NCBI RefSeq assembly: GCF_014205015.1
Contig: NZ_JACHMO010000001.1
Location: forward strand, 8,928,001-8,992,000
From: Saccharothrix ecbatanensis
GTDB lineage: Bacteria > Actinomycetota > Actinomycetes > Mycobacteriales > Pseudonocardiaceae
DNA length: 64,000 nt
Direction of reading: 5' to 3'
Numbering within the stretch: the stretch's first letter is position 1; the number at the start of each line of letters is the position of its first letter. The notes under the pieces are model-generated. The model searched no databases. It was not told the DNA's origin and saw only the letters and a program-made list of their open reading frames with translations. Below, piece by piece: positions 34,609-44,832 of the stretch. The position numbers were made by a program, and so were the translations under genes.

Positions 34609-36258
34609 ATGTGGACCATGACGCACAGCCGAGCACGCACGTCAGGACTGCGCCGAACCCCGGCCCGCGCCGTCGCGCGCCTCGGCGAGCTGTTCGACGG
34701 CTACCTGGACCCGGGCCGCCCGCACGCCGGCGCCTACGACGAGATGTTCGGCGCGGACGCCTCGGTCCGTTCCGCGTACCGGGCGCTGTACGACTCGATC
34801 GCGCCGTCCAGGGTGGCCGAGCTGACCGCTCGGTCCGAGGCGCTGGACCGGGCGTTCGTCGACCAGGGCATCACGTTCTCGCTCTCCGGCCAGGAACGGC
34901 CGTTCCCGCTGGACCTCATCCCCAGGGTGCTCACCGCGGCGGAGTGGTCGAAGCTCGAACGCGGCATCGTCCAGCGGGTCCGGGCGCTGGAGATGTTCCT
35001 CGCCGACATCTACGGCGACGCCCAGATCGTGCGCGACGGCGTGCTGCCGCGCCGGCTGATCACCTCCTGCGAGCACTTCCACCGGGAAGCGGCGCTGATC
35101 AACCCGCCGAACGGGGTGCGGCTGCACGTCTCGGGCGTCGACCTGGTGCGTGACGAGGCGGGCACGTTCCGCGTCCTGGAGGACAACCTCCGCTGCCCGT
35201 CCGGCGTGTCGTACGTGATGGAGAACCGGCGCACTATGGCGCGGGTGTTCCCGGACCTGTTCGCCCGGCACCGGGTGCGGTCCGTCGGCGACTACGCCGT
35301 GCACCTGCTGCGTGCGCTCCGCAACGCCGCCGCGCCCAACGCCGCCGATCCGAACGTCGTCGTGCTCACGCCGGGCGTGGCCAACTCGGCCTACTTCGAG
35401 CACTCGCTGCTGGCCCGCCAGATGGGCGTGGAGCTGGTCGAGGGCCGGGACCTGTTCTGCCGCGACAACCTCGTCTACCTGCGCACCACCGAGGGCGAAC
35501 GGCAGGTCGACGTCATCTACCGGCGCATCGACGACGACTTCCTGGACCCGGTCCACTTCCGCCCGGACTCGGTGCTCGGCGTCGCGGGCCTGCTCAACGC
35601 GGCCCGCGCGGGCAACGTCGTGATCGCCAACGCGGTCGGCAACGGCGTGGCCGACGACAAGCTCGTCTACACCTACCTGCCCGAGATCGTGCAGTACTAC
35701 CTGGGCGAGAAGCCGCTCCTGCCCAACGTGGACACGTTCCGCTGCTGGCTGCCCGAGGAGTGCGCGCACGTGCTCGACCACCTGGACGAGTTGGTGGTCA
35801 AGCCGGTGGAGGGCTCCGGCGGCTACGGCATCGTGTTCGGCCCGCAGGCGTCCACGCGCGAGCTGAACGGGCTGCGCCGGACCATCAAGGCCAACCCGCG
35901 CGGCTGGATCGCGCAGCCCGTCGTGCAGCTGTCCACCGTGCCGACCAAGGTGGGTGACCGGCTCGCGCCCCGGCACGTCGACCTGCGGCCGTTCGCGGTG
36001 AACGACGGCAACTCGATCTTCGTGCTGCCCGGTGGCCTGACCAGGGTCGCGCTGCCCGAGGGCAGCCTGATCGTGAACTCGTCCCAGGGCGGCGGCTCGA
36101 AGGACACGTGGGTGCTCGCGCCCCGCTCGTCCACGGTCGACCGCGAGCTGGCCGAGCCGGGGCTGGCGATGTCCGCCGTGGATTCGCCCGCCGCCGAGCA
36201 AGGGCCGGAGCTGACCACGTCCCAGCAGCAACAACAGCAGCAACAAGAGGGGGCGTGA
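34609..36258 (+). CDS. Circularly permuted ATP-grasp protein (DUF404/407 type)
   Basis: 549 residues. Permuted ATP-grasp core: FRVLEDNLRCPSGVSYVMENRR (about 180-205), the nucleotide loop VVKPVEGSGGYGIVFGP (about 388-404) and the metal-binding NSSQGGGSKDTW near 490. Predicted amide or peptide ligase; the substrate is unknown. It ends with eight consecutive Gln then EGA. ATG 34609 with GAGG five bases upstream; ATG 34618 is the alternative. First gene of a coupled trio with an alpha-E protein (TGATG overlap) and a transglutaminase. Confidence 0.9.
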   Translation: MWTMTHSRARTSGLRRTPARAVARLGELFDGYLDPGRPHAGAYDEMFGADASVRSAYRALYDSIAPSRVAELTARSEALDRAFVDQGITFSLSGQERPFPLDLIPRVLTAAEWSKLERGIVQRVRALEMFLADIYGDAQIVRDGVLPRRLITSCEHFHREAALINPPNGVRLHVSGVDLVRDEAGTFRVLEDNLRCPSGVSYVMENRRTMARVFPDLFARHRVRSVGDYAVHLLRALRNAAAPNAADPNVVVLTPGVANSAYFEHSLLARQMGVELVEGRDLFCRDNLVYLRTTEGERQVDVIYRRIDDDFLDPVHFRPDSVLGVAGLLNAARAGNVVIANAVGNGVADDKLVYTYLPEIVQYYLGEKPLLPNVDTFRCWLPEECAHVLDHLDELVVKPVEGSGGYGIVFGPQASTRELNGLRRTIKANPRGWIAQPVVQLSTVPTKVGDRLAPRHVDLRPFAVNDGNSIFVLPGGLTRVALPEGSLIVNSSQGGGSKDTWVLAPRSSTVDRELAEPGLAMSAVDSPAAEQGPELTTSQQQQQQQQEGA

Positions 36259-37202
36259 TGCTGGCTCGCAACGCGGAATCCCTGTACTGGATCGGCCGGT
36301 ACGTCGAACGCGCGGACGATACGGCGCGAATCCTGGACGTCTCGGTGCACCAACTGCTGGAGGACGCCACGGTCGACCCGGACGCCACCAGCCGCCAACT
36401 GCTCGCCGTGCTCGGCATCGACGCTCCTCAGGACGCCTCGTTCGACGTGTGGTCGCTCACCGAGCTGGTCGCGTACTCGTCCGACCACGCCGGTTCCATC
36501 GTCGCGTCCATCAACAGCGCCCGGGAGAACACGCGTGGAGCGCGCGAGGTGGTCTCCACCGAGATGTGGGAATGCCTCAACGCGATGTACAACGCGGTCG
36601 AGGAGCGGCAGACGTACGCGCGGGCCATGGGTCCGCACGCGTTCTTCGCGTTCGTGGAGGAGCGTGCGGCGATGTTCGCCGGGCTGGCCGACTCCACCAT
36701 GAGCCGCGACGACGGGTGGCGGTTCCTGGTGCTCGGCCGGTCCGTCGAGCGGGTGGACATGATCGTGCGGCTGCTGCTGTCCCGCGTCGGTGACAAGGCG
36801 TCGTCGCCGGGCTGGGTCACCGTGCTGCGGTCGGCCGGCGCGCACGACACGTACCTGCGCACGTACCGAGGTGCGATGGACGCCTCGCGGGTGGTGCAGT
36901 TCCTGCTACTGGACCGGCTGTTCCCGCGTTCGGTGTTCCACGCCCTGCGGCAGGCCGAGGCGTGCCTGGAGCAGTTGGACCACCAGCCGCACGTGCGCGT
37001 CGGGGCACGGGCCGAGGCGTTGCGGCTGCTCGGCCGGGCGCGCAGCGACCTGGAGTTCCTCCGCCCGCACGACCTGCTGGACGACCTGCCACGTCGGCTC
37101 AAGGCGTTGCAGACGACCGTGCGTGACGTCGGCGAGGCGGTCTCGCAGCAGTACTTCCACACCGCGCCCTGGGTCGCCTGGACGAACGCCGAGGTGGTCT
37201 GA
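36258..37202 (+). CDS. Alpha-E domain protein (DUF403)
   Basis: 314 residues, all-helical family of unknown activity always linked to permuted ATP-grasp proteins. Opening MLARNAESLYWIGRYVERADDTARILD is diagnostic. ATG 36258 shares one base with the ATP-grasp stop. Comparative work proposed that the trio makes or removes a peptide tag; unproven. Confidence 0.9.
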   Translation: MLARNAESLYWIGRYVERADDTARILDVSVHQLLEDATVDPDATSRQLLAVLGIDAPQDASFDVWSLTELVAYSSDHAGSIVASINSARENTRGAREVVSTEMWECLNAMYNAVEERQTYARAMGPHAFFAFVEERAAMFAGLADSTMSRDDGWRFLVLGRSVERVDMIVRLLLSRVGDKASSPGWVTVLRSAGAHDTYLRTYRGAMDASRVVQFLLLDRLFPRSVFHALRQAEACLEQLDHQPHVRVGARAEALRLLGRARSDLEFLRPHDLLDDLPRRLKALQTTVRDVGEAVSQQYFHTAPWVAWTNAEVV

Positions 37203-37203
37203 C

Positions 37204-38046
37204 ATGTCGTGGCGGGTGCGGATCGTGCACACCACCGGGTACCGGTACGAGCTGCCGGTGACCCAGTCCTACAACGAGGCGCGGATGACGCCGCGGGCCG
37301 ACCGGCGGCAGAACGTGGTGGTCAGCCGGGTGGAGACGACGCCAGCGACGCGCGCCTACCGGTACACCGACTACTGGGGGACCGAGGTCACGTCGTTCGA
37401 CCTGCACGCGCCGCACGTGGAGCTGAAGGTCGTGGCGTCGTCGGTGGTGGAGACCGGTCCGGAGGAGGAGCCGGTGCGGACGGCGTCGTGGACCGACCTG
37501 CGCGCGGACTCGCTGCTCGACCGGTACACCGAGTTCCTGAACTGGACCGGGTACGTGCCGAGGGACCGTGAGCTGGCCGCCGTGGCGCGCGGGCTCAAGC
37601 GGGGGCTCGGCCCGGCGGACGCGGTGCTGGCCGCGTCGAACTGGGCGCACGACCAGCTGACCTACCGGACCGGCGCCACCGGCGTGCACAGCTCGGCCAC
37701 CGACGCGTGGCAGGCCCGGGAGGGCGTCTGCCAGGACTTCGCGCACGTCACGCTGGTGCTGCTGCGCGCGATGGGCATCCCGGCGCGGTACGTGTCCGGG
37801 TACCTGCACACCAAGCCGAACGGCGCCGTGCGGGAGACCGTGCGCGGCGAGAGCCACGCGTGGATCGAGGCGTGGACCGGCGGCTGGTGGGGCTACGACC
37901 CGACCAACGCCGTGCCGGTCGGGCCGCGGCACATCTGGGTCGCGCACGGCCGTGACTACGCCGACGTCGCGCCGTTGAAGGGCATCTACTCGGGCGGCCC
38001 GTCGTCGGCGTTGGACGTCACGGTGGAGGTGACGCGGCTGGCCTGA
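37204..38046 (+). CDS. Transglutaminase-like cysteine peptidase
   Basis: 280 residues. N-terminal beta domain (about 1-130), then the papain-like transglutaminase core with Cys in GVCQDFAHV, His in ESHAWIEAW and Asp in YDPTNAVPV: a complete triad. ATG 37204, one base after the alpha-E stop. No signal peptide, so cytoplasmic. Probably hydrolyses or transfers the product of the ATP-grasp ligase. Confidence 0.92.
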   Translation: MSWRVRIVHTTGYRYELPVTQSYNEARMTPRADRRQNVVVSRVETTPATRAYRYTDYWGTEVTSFDLHAPHVELKVVASSVVETGPEEEPVRTASWTDLRADSLLDRYTEFLNWTGYVPRDRELAAVARGLKRGLGPADAVLAASNWAHDQLTYRTGATGVHSSATDAWQAREGVCQDFAHVTLVLLRAMGIPARYVSGYLHTKPNGAVRETVRGESHAWIEAWTGGWWGYDPTNAVPVGPRHIWVAHGRDYADVAPLKGIYSGGPSSALDVTVEVTRLA

Positions 38047-38049
38047 CGC

Positions 38050-38484
38050 CTAACGCCAGCCGAGCTGTCGCAGCCTGTCCACGACCAGCGAGAACCGCTC
38101 CGGTTCCAGCACGGAGCCCTCGCGCCGGATGTCGTCCTCGTCCAGCTCGAACACCCGGTCCAAGCGCACGTAGGAGTGCCTGCCGTCCCGGTCCCAGCGG
38201 CCCGAGCCCAGGTCGAGGCAGTCGTCCACCTCGTGCCGGTCGGGCGTCCTGCTGGTCATCATCAGGGCGAGCAGCGCGCGCCGGTGCCTGCCGACGACCA
38301 GCAGCGGCCGGTCCTTGCCGCGGTCCGGGTCCTCCTCGAAGGGGACCCAGGCCCACACCACCTCGCCCGGATCGGCCAGGCCGTCCAGGTCGGGGGAGTA
38401 CTCCAGGGTGGCCGCCACCGCGGCCGTGTGGACCTCGCGCACCGCGCCCCTGACCGGGCGGGCATCCTCACCGTTCGCGTACAC
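38050..38484 (-). CDS. PemK/MazF-like protein without an antitoxin
   Basis: 144 residues. The central part, PGEVVWAWVPFEEDPDRGKDRPLLVVG, resembles the N-terminal strand and loop of PemK/MazF ribonucleases, but the usual catalytic details are not clear. No antitoxin-sized gene lies next to it. GTG 38484 is set by a -10 box seven bases upstream. It ends three bases from the transglutaminase stop, tail-to-tail. Confidence 0.7.
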   Translation of the reverse strand: MYANGEDARPVRGAVREVHTAAVAATLEYSPDLDGLADPGEVVWAWVPFEEDPDRGKDRPLLVVGRHRRALLALMMTSRTPDRHEVDDCLDLGSGRWDRDGRHSYVRLDRVFELDEDDIRREGSVLEPERFSLVVDRLRQLGWR

Positions 38485-38491
38485 GGCGTGC

Positions 38492-38497
38492 AGCTTA
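38492..38497 (-). promoter_or_regulatory. -10 box of the PemK-like gene, leaderless type
   Basis: TAAGCT on the minus strand, seven bases before GTG 38484. Confidence 0.5.
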
Positions 38498-38550
38498 TGG
38501 CCTCGGTCACGCCCGTGTGGAACGCCACGACGGCCCGACGTGAGATGCTG

Positions 38551-38607
38551 TGCCTAGTTGAAATGGGCCCCCGCCCTTTGCCTAGTTGACATGGGCCCCC
38601 GTCCTTC
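38551..38607 (+). repeat. 28-bp tandem repeat upstream of lepA, possibly a duplicated promoter
   Basis: TGCCTAGTTGAAATGGGCCC at 38551 and TGCCTAGTTGACATGGGCCC at 38579, each continuing CCCG(C/T)CCTT. Each unit carries a -35-like TTGAAA or TTGACA followed by a GGGCCC palindrome. It ends 17 bases before lepA. Confidence 0.75.
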
Positions 38608-38624
38608 GTGTGCGAGGAACCTGA

Positions 38625-40469
<1,845 letters not shown>

Positions 40470-40486
40470 GCCCCACCGGCCAAATT

Positions 40487-40525
40487 CGCGCCGATCGGTA
40501 CATCTTCGGGTGACCGGTCGGCGCG
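40487..40525 (+). terminator. Terminator of lepA
   Basis: CGCGCCGATCGGT (40487-40499) pairs with ACCGGTCGGCGCG (40513-40525) at 12 of 13 positions, 13-nt loop. Confidence 0.7.
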
Positions 40526-40589
40526 GAGCCATGTTTGTGGTCGGATCCCTCCGTGACAGTTGGCGAACCAACTGACAGGAGAGATCGCG

Positions 40590-41057
40590 ATGATCCTTGA
40601 CGACGGCCGTCGCTACGAACTGATCGACGGAATGCTGCACGTCAGCCCGGTGCCTGGTCTTCGGCATCAGACGGCGGTCATGAGGCTCATCGTTCTCTTG
40701 GATGCCGCCTGCCCCGACACTCTCCTCGCGCTCCCGGGTCCGCTCGCGGTGAGGCCGTCCGAGTCGTCCGAGGTGCAGCCGGACTTCCTGGTGGCCCACC
40801 TCGAGGATTTCACCGAGGAGGCGCTGCCGGTCGCACCGCTGTTGGCGGTCGAGGTGTTGTCGCCGGAAACGGAGCTGTACGACCGCACCCTCAAGAAGGT
40901 GTTCTACGAGCGCATCGGCGTGCGCAGTTACTGGATGGTCGATCCCGAGGTGCCGAGCCTGACCGTGTTGGAGTTGGACGCCGAAGGTTGGTACGAGCAG
41001 GTGGCCGAGGTCAAACGCGTGGATTCATTCGACGCGACGCTGCCGTTTCCGGTGTGA
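40590..41057 (+). CDS. Uma2 family (DUF820) PD-(D/E)XK nuclease-like protein
   Basis: 155 residues. Uma2 hallmarks: DDGRRYELIDGMLHVSPVPGLRHQ, then VQPDFLVAH (metal Asp) and LAVEVLSPETE (Glu). These restriction-endonuclease-fold proteins are often expanded in number; their role is unclear. ATG 40590 has AGGAGAG six bases upstream and is preferred over a TTG at 40560. The resulting N-terminus is slightly shorter than usual for the family. Confidence 0.85.
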   Translation: MILDDGRRYELIDGMLHVSPVPGLRHQTAVMRLIVLLDAACPDTLLALPGPLAVRPSESSEVQPDFLVAHLEDFTEEALPVAPLLAVEVLSPETELYDRTLKKVFYERIGVRSYWMVDPEVPSLTVLELDAEGWYEQVAEVKRVDSFDATLPFPV

Positions 41058-41113
41058 ATCGTGCCCGTCGAACTGCTCGACACGTGGGGGCAGTACGGCC
41101 GGAAATGACGGAA

Positions 41114-41143
41114 GGCCTTCAAGACACCCATGTCCTGAAGGCC
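41114..41143. terminator. Bidirectional terminator
   Basis: GGCCTTCAAGACA (41114-41126) pairs with TGTCCTGAAGGCC (41131-41143), one mismatch, 4-nt loop, between convergent genes. Confidence 0.75.
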
Positions 41144-41162
41144 CTCTAAAGGGTGCAGCGGC

Positions 41163-41384
41163 TCAGCTGTGGTTGCGGAGCATGCCGCTCAGCGCGTGGC
41201 GGCGGAGGATGGCTTCGATCTCCCGCGCCTCGTGGCTCGGGTGGCGGGCGAGGATCGCCTCCATGTCCATCCGAGCGCTCGGGGTGTTGTAGTCGGCCAG
41301 CTCGCGGTTGAGGTCCGCTTCCCGCTTGCGGATCTGTCGCCGGGTGACGAGGTACGTGCGAACGGTCTTCAGAGGGTTGGTCAT
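41163..41384 (-). CDS. Small conserved hypothetical protein
   Basis: 73 residues, basic N-terminus (MTNPLKTVRTYLVTRRQIRKREADLNRELADYN) followed by amphipathic helices; helical throughout. Function unknown. ATG 41384 with AAAGGCGA upstream. Codon bias fits a real gene. Confidence 0.65.
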   Translation of the reverse strand: MTNPLKTVRTYLVTRRQIRKREADLNRELADYNTPSARMDMEAILARHPSHEAREIEAILRRHALSGMLRNHS

Positions 41385-41556
41385 GTCGCCTTTCGGTGGT
41401 CTCTCTGTATCGGTTCACCTACTATGATGCCGCACGTCAGAGGCTTGCGCCGCCAAATCAGGCGTGATCTCCGCCGCAACTGTCACGGCCGTGTTAGAGG
41501 CCCGCGCGCCACCCCGCCGCAGACGTCGGCCGGGTAACGGCGAAGCGAAACAGACC

Positions 41557-41982
41557 TCACCGCGCGAGGATCTCCAACGCCCGCGCGTACTTCGCCCGCA
41601 GCCGGTCCTGGGTAGCCGGGTCGAGCAGCGCCAGCCGTGCCGGTGACGTGTTGTCGGCGATGTCCGCCCGCTTCACCTCCACCGCGACCGGGTCGGCCCG
41701 CACCCGCGCCAGGTAATCCTCCTGGCCCTCACCGTCCCGGTGGCTCAACGCGAGCACGGTCGCCACCACCTCCGGCGGGCACCCGGCGGCCAGCAGATCC
41801 GAGTCGGTGACGGGGGTGTCCTCCACGACGTCGTGCAGCACGGCCGCCATGCGCGCGTGCTCGCCCGACACCCGACCCATCACGCGCAGCGGGTGGTCGA
41901 TGTACGGCTTGCCGGACTTGTCGACCTGCCCCTCGTGGGCCGCCCGCGCGATCCGGATCGCGTCATCCACGGTGAACGTCAT
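41557..41982 (-). CDS. HD-domain phosphohydrolase, SpoT/MESH1-like
   Basis: 141 residues, a stand-alone HD domain: IARAAHEGQVDKSGKPYIDHPLRV, then AAVLHDVVEDTPVT with the HD pair and the following ED. It resembles the hydrolase half of RelA/SpoT; it could hydrolyse (p)ppGpp or another nucleotide. There is no synthetase domain. Divergent from the chitinase gene. Confidence 0.85.
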   Translation of the reverse strand: MTFTVDDAIRIARAAHEGQVDKSGKPYIDHPLRVMGRVSGEHARMAAVLHDVVEDTPVTDSDLLAAGCPPEVVATVLALSHRDGEGQEDYLARVRADPVAVEVKRADIADNTSPARLALLDPATQDRLRAKYARALEILAR

Positions 41983-42000
41983 CCGCTCATGGTCACACCC

Positions 42001-42028
42001 TTGACAAGACCCAGTGGTCTAGTCCATT
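42001..42028 (+). promoter_or_regulatory. Chitinase promoter with DasR-type operator
   Basis: TTGACA (42001-42006) is a -35 box. AGTGGTCTAGTCCATT (42013-42028) matches the DasR element A(G/C)TGGTCTAGACCA(G/C)T at 14 of 16 positions and covers the spacer and the likely -10 (TCCATT). Confidence 0.75.
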
Positions 42029-42089
42029 TTTCCAGTGGCCCACGTCACCCGTGCTGGGCTTGGCCGCCGAGGAGAACGTGGAGGTGGAC

Positions 42090-43565
42090 GTGGCTTCGAG
42101 GACGAGACGCGCGCTGGGTGCGGTGCTGGCGGGACTGCTGGCGATCGCGGGCCTGACCCTGGTGGTCGCGGGCAGCGCGTCGGCCGCCAACCTGGTCGCC
42201 AACCCCGGTTTCGAGGGCAGCACCAGCGGCTGGACGTGCGGCGCGGCGGCGACCGTGACGACCACGACCAAGCGCAGCGGCACACACGCACTGGCGGGCA
42301 CTCCCGCCGGTCACGACAACGCGCGCTGTTCGCAGACGATCTCCGTGCAGGCCAACACCGCGTACAAGCTGACCGGCTGGGTCCAGGGCAGCTACGTGTA
42401 CCTGGGCGTGACCGGCACCGGCAGCGGCGACAAGAGCGCCTGGACGCCGGGCTCGACCGGCTTCAGCCAGCTGTCGATCGACTTCACCACCGGCGCGACG
42501 AGCAGCGTCACGATCTACGTGCACGGCTGGTACGGCCAGCCGACGTTCTACGCGGACGACGTGAGCCTCGACGGTCCGGGCACCCCGCCGACGAGCACAA
42601 CCACCACGACATCCACCACAACGACCACGACGTCGACCACCACTACGACGACAACGACCGGCAACCCGGACCCGTCGCTGCCCAAGCACGCCCTCACCGG
42701 CTACTGGCACAACTTCGACAACGGCTCGCGGGTGCTCAAGCTCGCCGACGTGCCGACCACCTACGACATCGTGGCCGTCGCGTTCGCCGATGCCACCACC
42801 ACGCCCGGCGCGGTCGCGTTCAACCTGGACCCGACGTTGTCGAGCAAGCTCGGCGGCTACACCGACGCCCAGTTCAAGGCGGACGTGCGCACCCTCCAGG
42901 GCCGCGGCCAGAAGGTGATCATCTCGGTCGGCGGTGAGAAGGGCACGATCAGCGTCGGCAACTCGACCGCCGCGACGAACTTCGCCAACAGCGTCCGGAC
43001 CCTGATCACGAACTACGGGTTCGACGGCGTCGACATCGACCTGGAGAACGGCGTCAACTCGACGTACATGGCGCAGGCGCTGCGGAGCATCCACGCGGGC
43101 GGCGGCAAGGTCATCGCGATGGCGCCGCAGACCATCGACATGCAGTCCACCGGCGCGGAGTACTTCAAGCTGGCGTTGGCCGTGAAGGACATCCTCACGG
43201 TCGTCAACATGCAGTACTACAACTCCGGCTCGATGCTCGGCTGCGACCAGAAGGTGTACTCCCAGGGCACGGTGGACTTCCTGGTGGCGCTGGCCTGCAT
43301 CCAGCTCCAGAACGGCCTGCGCCCGGACCAGGTCGGTCTCGGCCTGCCCGCCTCGCCGTCCGGCGCGGGTGGCGGCTACCAGTCGCCGGCCAACGTCAAC
43401 GCGGCGCTGAACTGCCTGGCCAAGGGCACGAACTGCGGTTCGTTCAAGCCCGCGCAGACGTGGCCCGGCATCCGCGGCGCGATGACGTGGTCGATCAACT
43501 GGGACGCCTCGAACAACTGGCAGTTCGCCAACACGGTGGCACCGCACCTGGACACGCTCCCGTAG
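42090..43565 (+). CDS. Secreted GH18 chitinase with N-terminal carbohydrate-binding domain
   Basis: 491 residues. Signal peptide (RTRR, hydrophobic core, cleavage near ASA-ANL, about residue 33). CBM4/9-like beta-sandwich about 34-162 (NLVANPGFEGSTSGWTCG ... ADDVSLDG), a Thr-rich linker about 165-195, then a GH18 barrel. The catalytic motif DGVDIDLE (312-319) is intact, with Glu319 as acid; SVGGEKG is the strand-3 motif. GTG 42090 with GGAGG five bases upstream. Probably induced by chitin through DasR. Confidence 0.94.
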   Translation: MASRTRRALGAVLAGLLAIAGLTLVVAGSASAANLVANPGFEGSTSGWTCGAAATVTTTTKRSGTHALAGTPAGHDNARCSQTISVQANTAYKLTGWVQGSYVYLGVTGTGSGDKSAWTPGSTGFSQLSIDFTTGATSSVTIYVHGWYGQPTFYADDVSLDGPGTPPTSTTTTTSTTTTTTSTTTTTTTTGNPDPSLPKHALTGYWHNFDNGSRVLKLADVPTTYDIVAVAFADATTTPGAVAFNLDPTLSSKLGGYTDAQFKADVRTLQGRGQKVIISVGGEKGTISVGNSTAATNFANSVRTLITNYGFDGVDIDLENGVNSTYMAQALRSIHAGGGKVIAMAPQTIDMQSTGAEYFKLALAVKDILTVVNMQYYNSGSMLGCDQKVYSQGTVDFLVALACIQLQNGLRPDQVGLGLPASPSGAGGGYQSPANVNAALNCLAKGTNCGSFKPAQTWPGIRGAMTWSINWDASNNWQFANTVAPHLDTLP

Positions 43566-43573
43566 TCCCGCCT

Positions 43574-43610
43574 CCGGACGTAGGACTCCCCGCGTGAGTC
43601 CTACGTCCGG
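43574..43610 (+). terminator. Terminator of the chitinase gene
   Basis: CCGGACGTAGGACT (43574-43587) and AGTCCTACGTCCGG (43597-43610), perfect 14-bp stem, 9-nt loop, nine bases after the stop. Confidence 0.8.
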
Positions 43611-43674
43611 AACGCGTGAGTCCTACGTTCACGACGCGTGAGTCCTACGTTCAGGACCACCGTGTCCTACGTTC
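43591..43674 (+). repeat. 22-bp spaced repeats of the terminator arm
   Basis: CGCGTGAGTCCTACGTCC at 43591, CGCGTGAGTCCTACGTTC at 43613 and 43635, and a shorter CGTGTCCTACGTTC at 43661. The first is the right arm of the chitinase terminator. Spacers are only 4-8 nt, so this is not a CRISPR array. Confidence 0.85.
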
Positions 43675-43764
43675 AGGACCCCCGAATTCAACGCTCGGAA
43701 CACGGGCGTTTTGCGCTCGGACGTCGTGGACCTGCCATTTCGGGACTTCGGCGGCGGGGCGGGT

Positions 43765-43770
43765 TAGGGT
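43765..43770 (+). promoter_or_regulatory. -10 box of the NMO gene, leaderless type
   Basis: TAGGGT, seven bases before ATG 43778. Confidence 0.5.
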
Positions 43771-43777
43771 CGGCGCC

Positions 43778-44815
43778 ATGTTGGACCGACTCGAAGTGCC
43801 CGTCATCGCCGCGCCGATGGCCGGTGGGGCGTCCACACCCGAACTGGTGGCCGCGGTCGGGGGCGCGGGTGGCCTCGGGTTCCTGGCCGCCGGCTACCTC
43901 TCGGTCGAGGCGGTCGCCGAGCAGATCACCGCCACGACCGCGCTCACCGACCGGCCGTTCGGCGTCAACCTGTTCGTCCCCGGCCCCCGTTCCACCGCCG
44001 ACATCTCCGGCTACCGCGAACGCGTCAGGGCTCTGTCACCGACGGAGCCGGGCGAACCGACGTGGGACGACGACGCGTACGCGGCCAAGCTGGAACTGGT
44101 CATGGCGCTGCGCGTCCCGATCGTCTCCTTCACCTTCGGCCTGCCCAACACGGAGGACGTGCACCGCCTGCACGCCGCCGGCGCCACGGTCGTCGTCACC
44201 GTCACCACCCCGCAGGAAGCCGCGCAGGCAGCCCAGATCGGCGCCGACGCGCTGTGCGTCCAAGGCAGCGATGCGGGCGGCCACCGCGGCACGTTCGCCG
44301 ACGACGGCATCTCGCCCGGCGGCGGAGAACTGTTCGGCGTGCTGGCCGCCCTCCGCCTGGTCCGCGCCAGGGTCGACCTGCCGCTGATCGCCACCGGAGG
44401 TCTGGTGCACGGCGCGGACGTCGCCGCCGTCGTCACCGCGGGCGCGATCGCCGCCCAGCTCGGCACCGCGTTCCTGGCCGCACCGGAGGCCGGCACGTCC
44501 GCCGCGCACCGCCAGGCCCTCGCCGAGGGCACCCGCCGGACCGCGTTGACCAGGGCGTTCAGCGGACGTCCGGCGCGCGGCCTGGTGAACCGGTTCCTGG
44601 TCGAGAACCAGGGCAAGGCGCCCGCCGCGTACCCGGAGGTGCACCACCTGACCAAACCGGTGCGCGCGACCGGCGACCCGGAGCTGATGTCGATGTGGGC
44701 CGGGCAGACCTACCCGCTGGTCCGACCGGCCCCGGCGGCCGAGATCGTGGCACGGCTGGTCACCGAGGCCCGCGAGGCCTTTTCCGTCGCCAGCACGCGC
44801 ATTCAACCGGGGTAG
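43778..44815 (+). CDS. Nitronate monooxygenase (2-nitropropane dioxygenase family)
   Basis: 345 residues, FMN TIM barrel oxidising alkyl nitronates such as propionate-3-nitronate. Motifs: PVIAAPMAGGASTPELVAAV, CVQGSDAGGHRG (FMN phosphate and catalytic His region), LIATGGLVHGADV and GTAFLAAPEAG. ATG 43778 by conserved N-terminus and the -10 box. Confidence 0.92.
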   Translation: MLDRLEVPVIAAPMAGGASTPELVAAVGGAGGLGFLAAGYLSVEAVAEQITATTALTDRPFGVNLFVPGPRSTADISGYRERVRALSPTEPGEPTWDDDAYAAKLELVMALRVPIVSFTFGLPNTEDVHRLHAAGATVVVTVTTPQEAAQAAQIGADALCVQGSDAGGHRGTFADDGISPGGGELFGVLAALRLVRARVDLPLIATGGLVHGADVAAVVTAGAIAAQLGTAFLAAPEAGTSAAHRQALAEGTRRTALTRAFSGRPARGLVNRFLVENQGKAPAAYPEVHHLTKPVRATGDPELMSMWAGQTYPLVRPAPAAEIVARLVTEAREAFSVASTRIQPG

Positions 44816-44832
44816 CGCCAGAGAATGGCGGC

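Noticed and set aside
38050..38484. A toxin-antitoxin module
   Set aside because: No antitoxin-like ORF on either side; neighbours are a transglutaminase and lepA.
43591..43674. Possible CRISPR array
   Set aside because: Spacers are 4-8 nt and not unique, there are no cas genes, and the repeat is one arm of a terminator.
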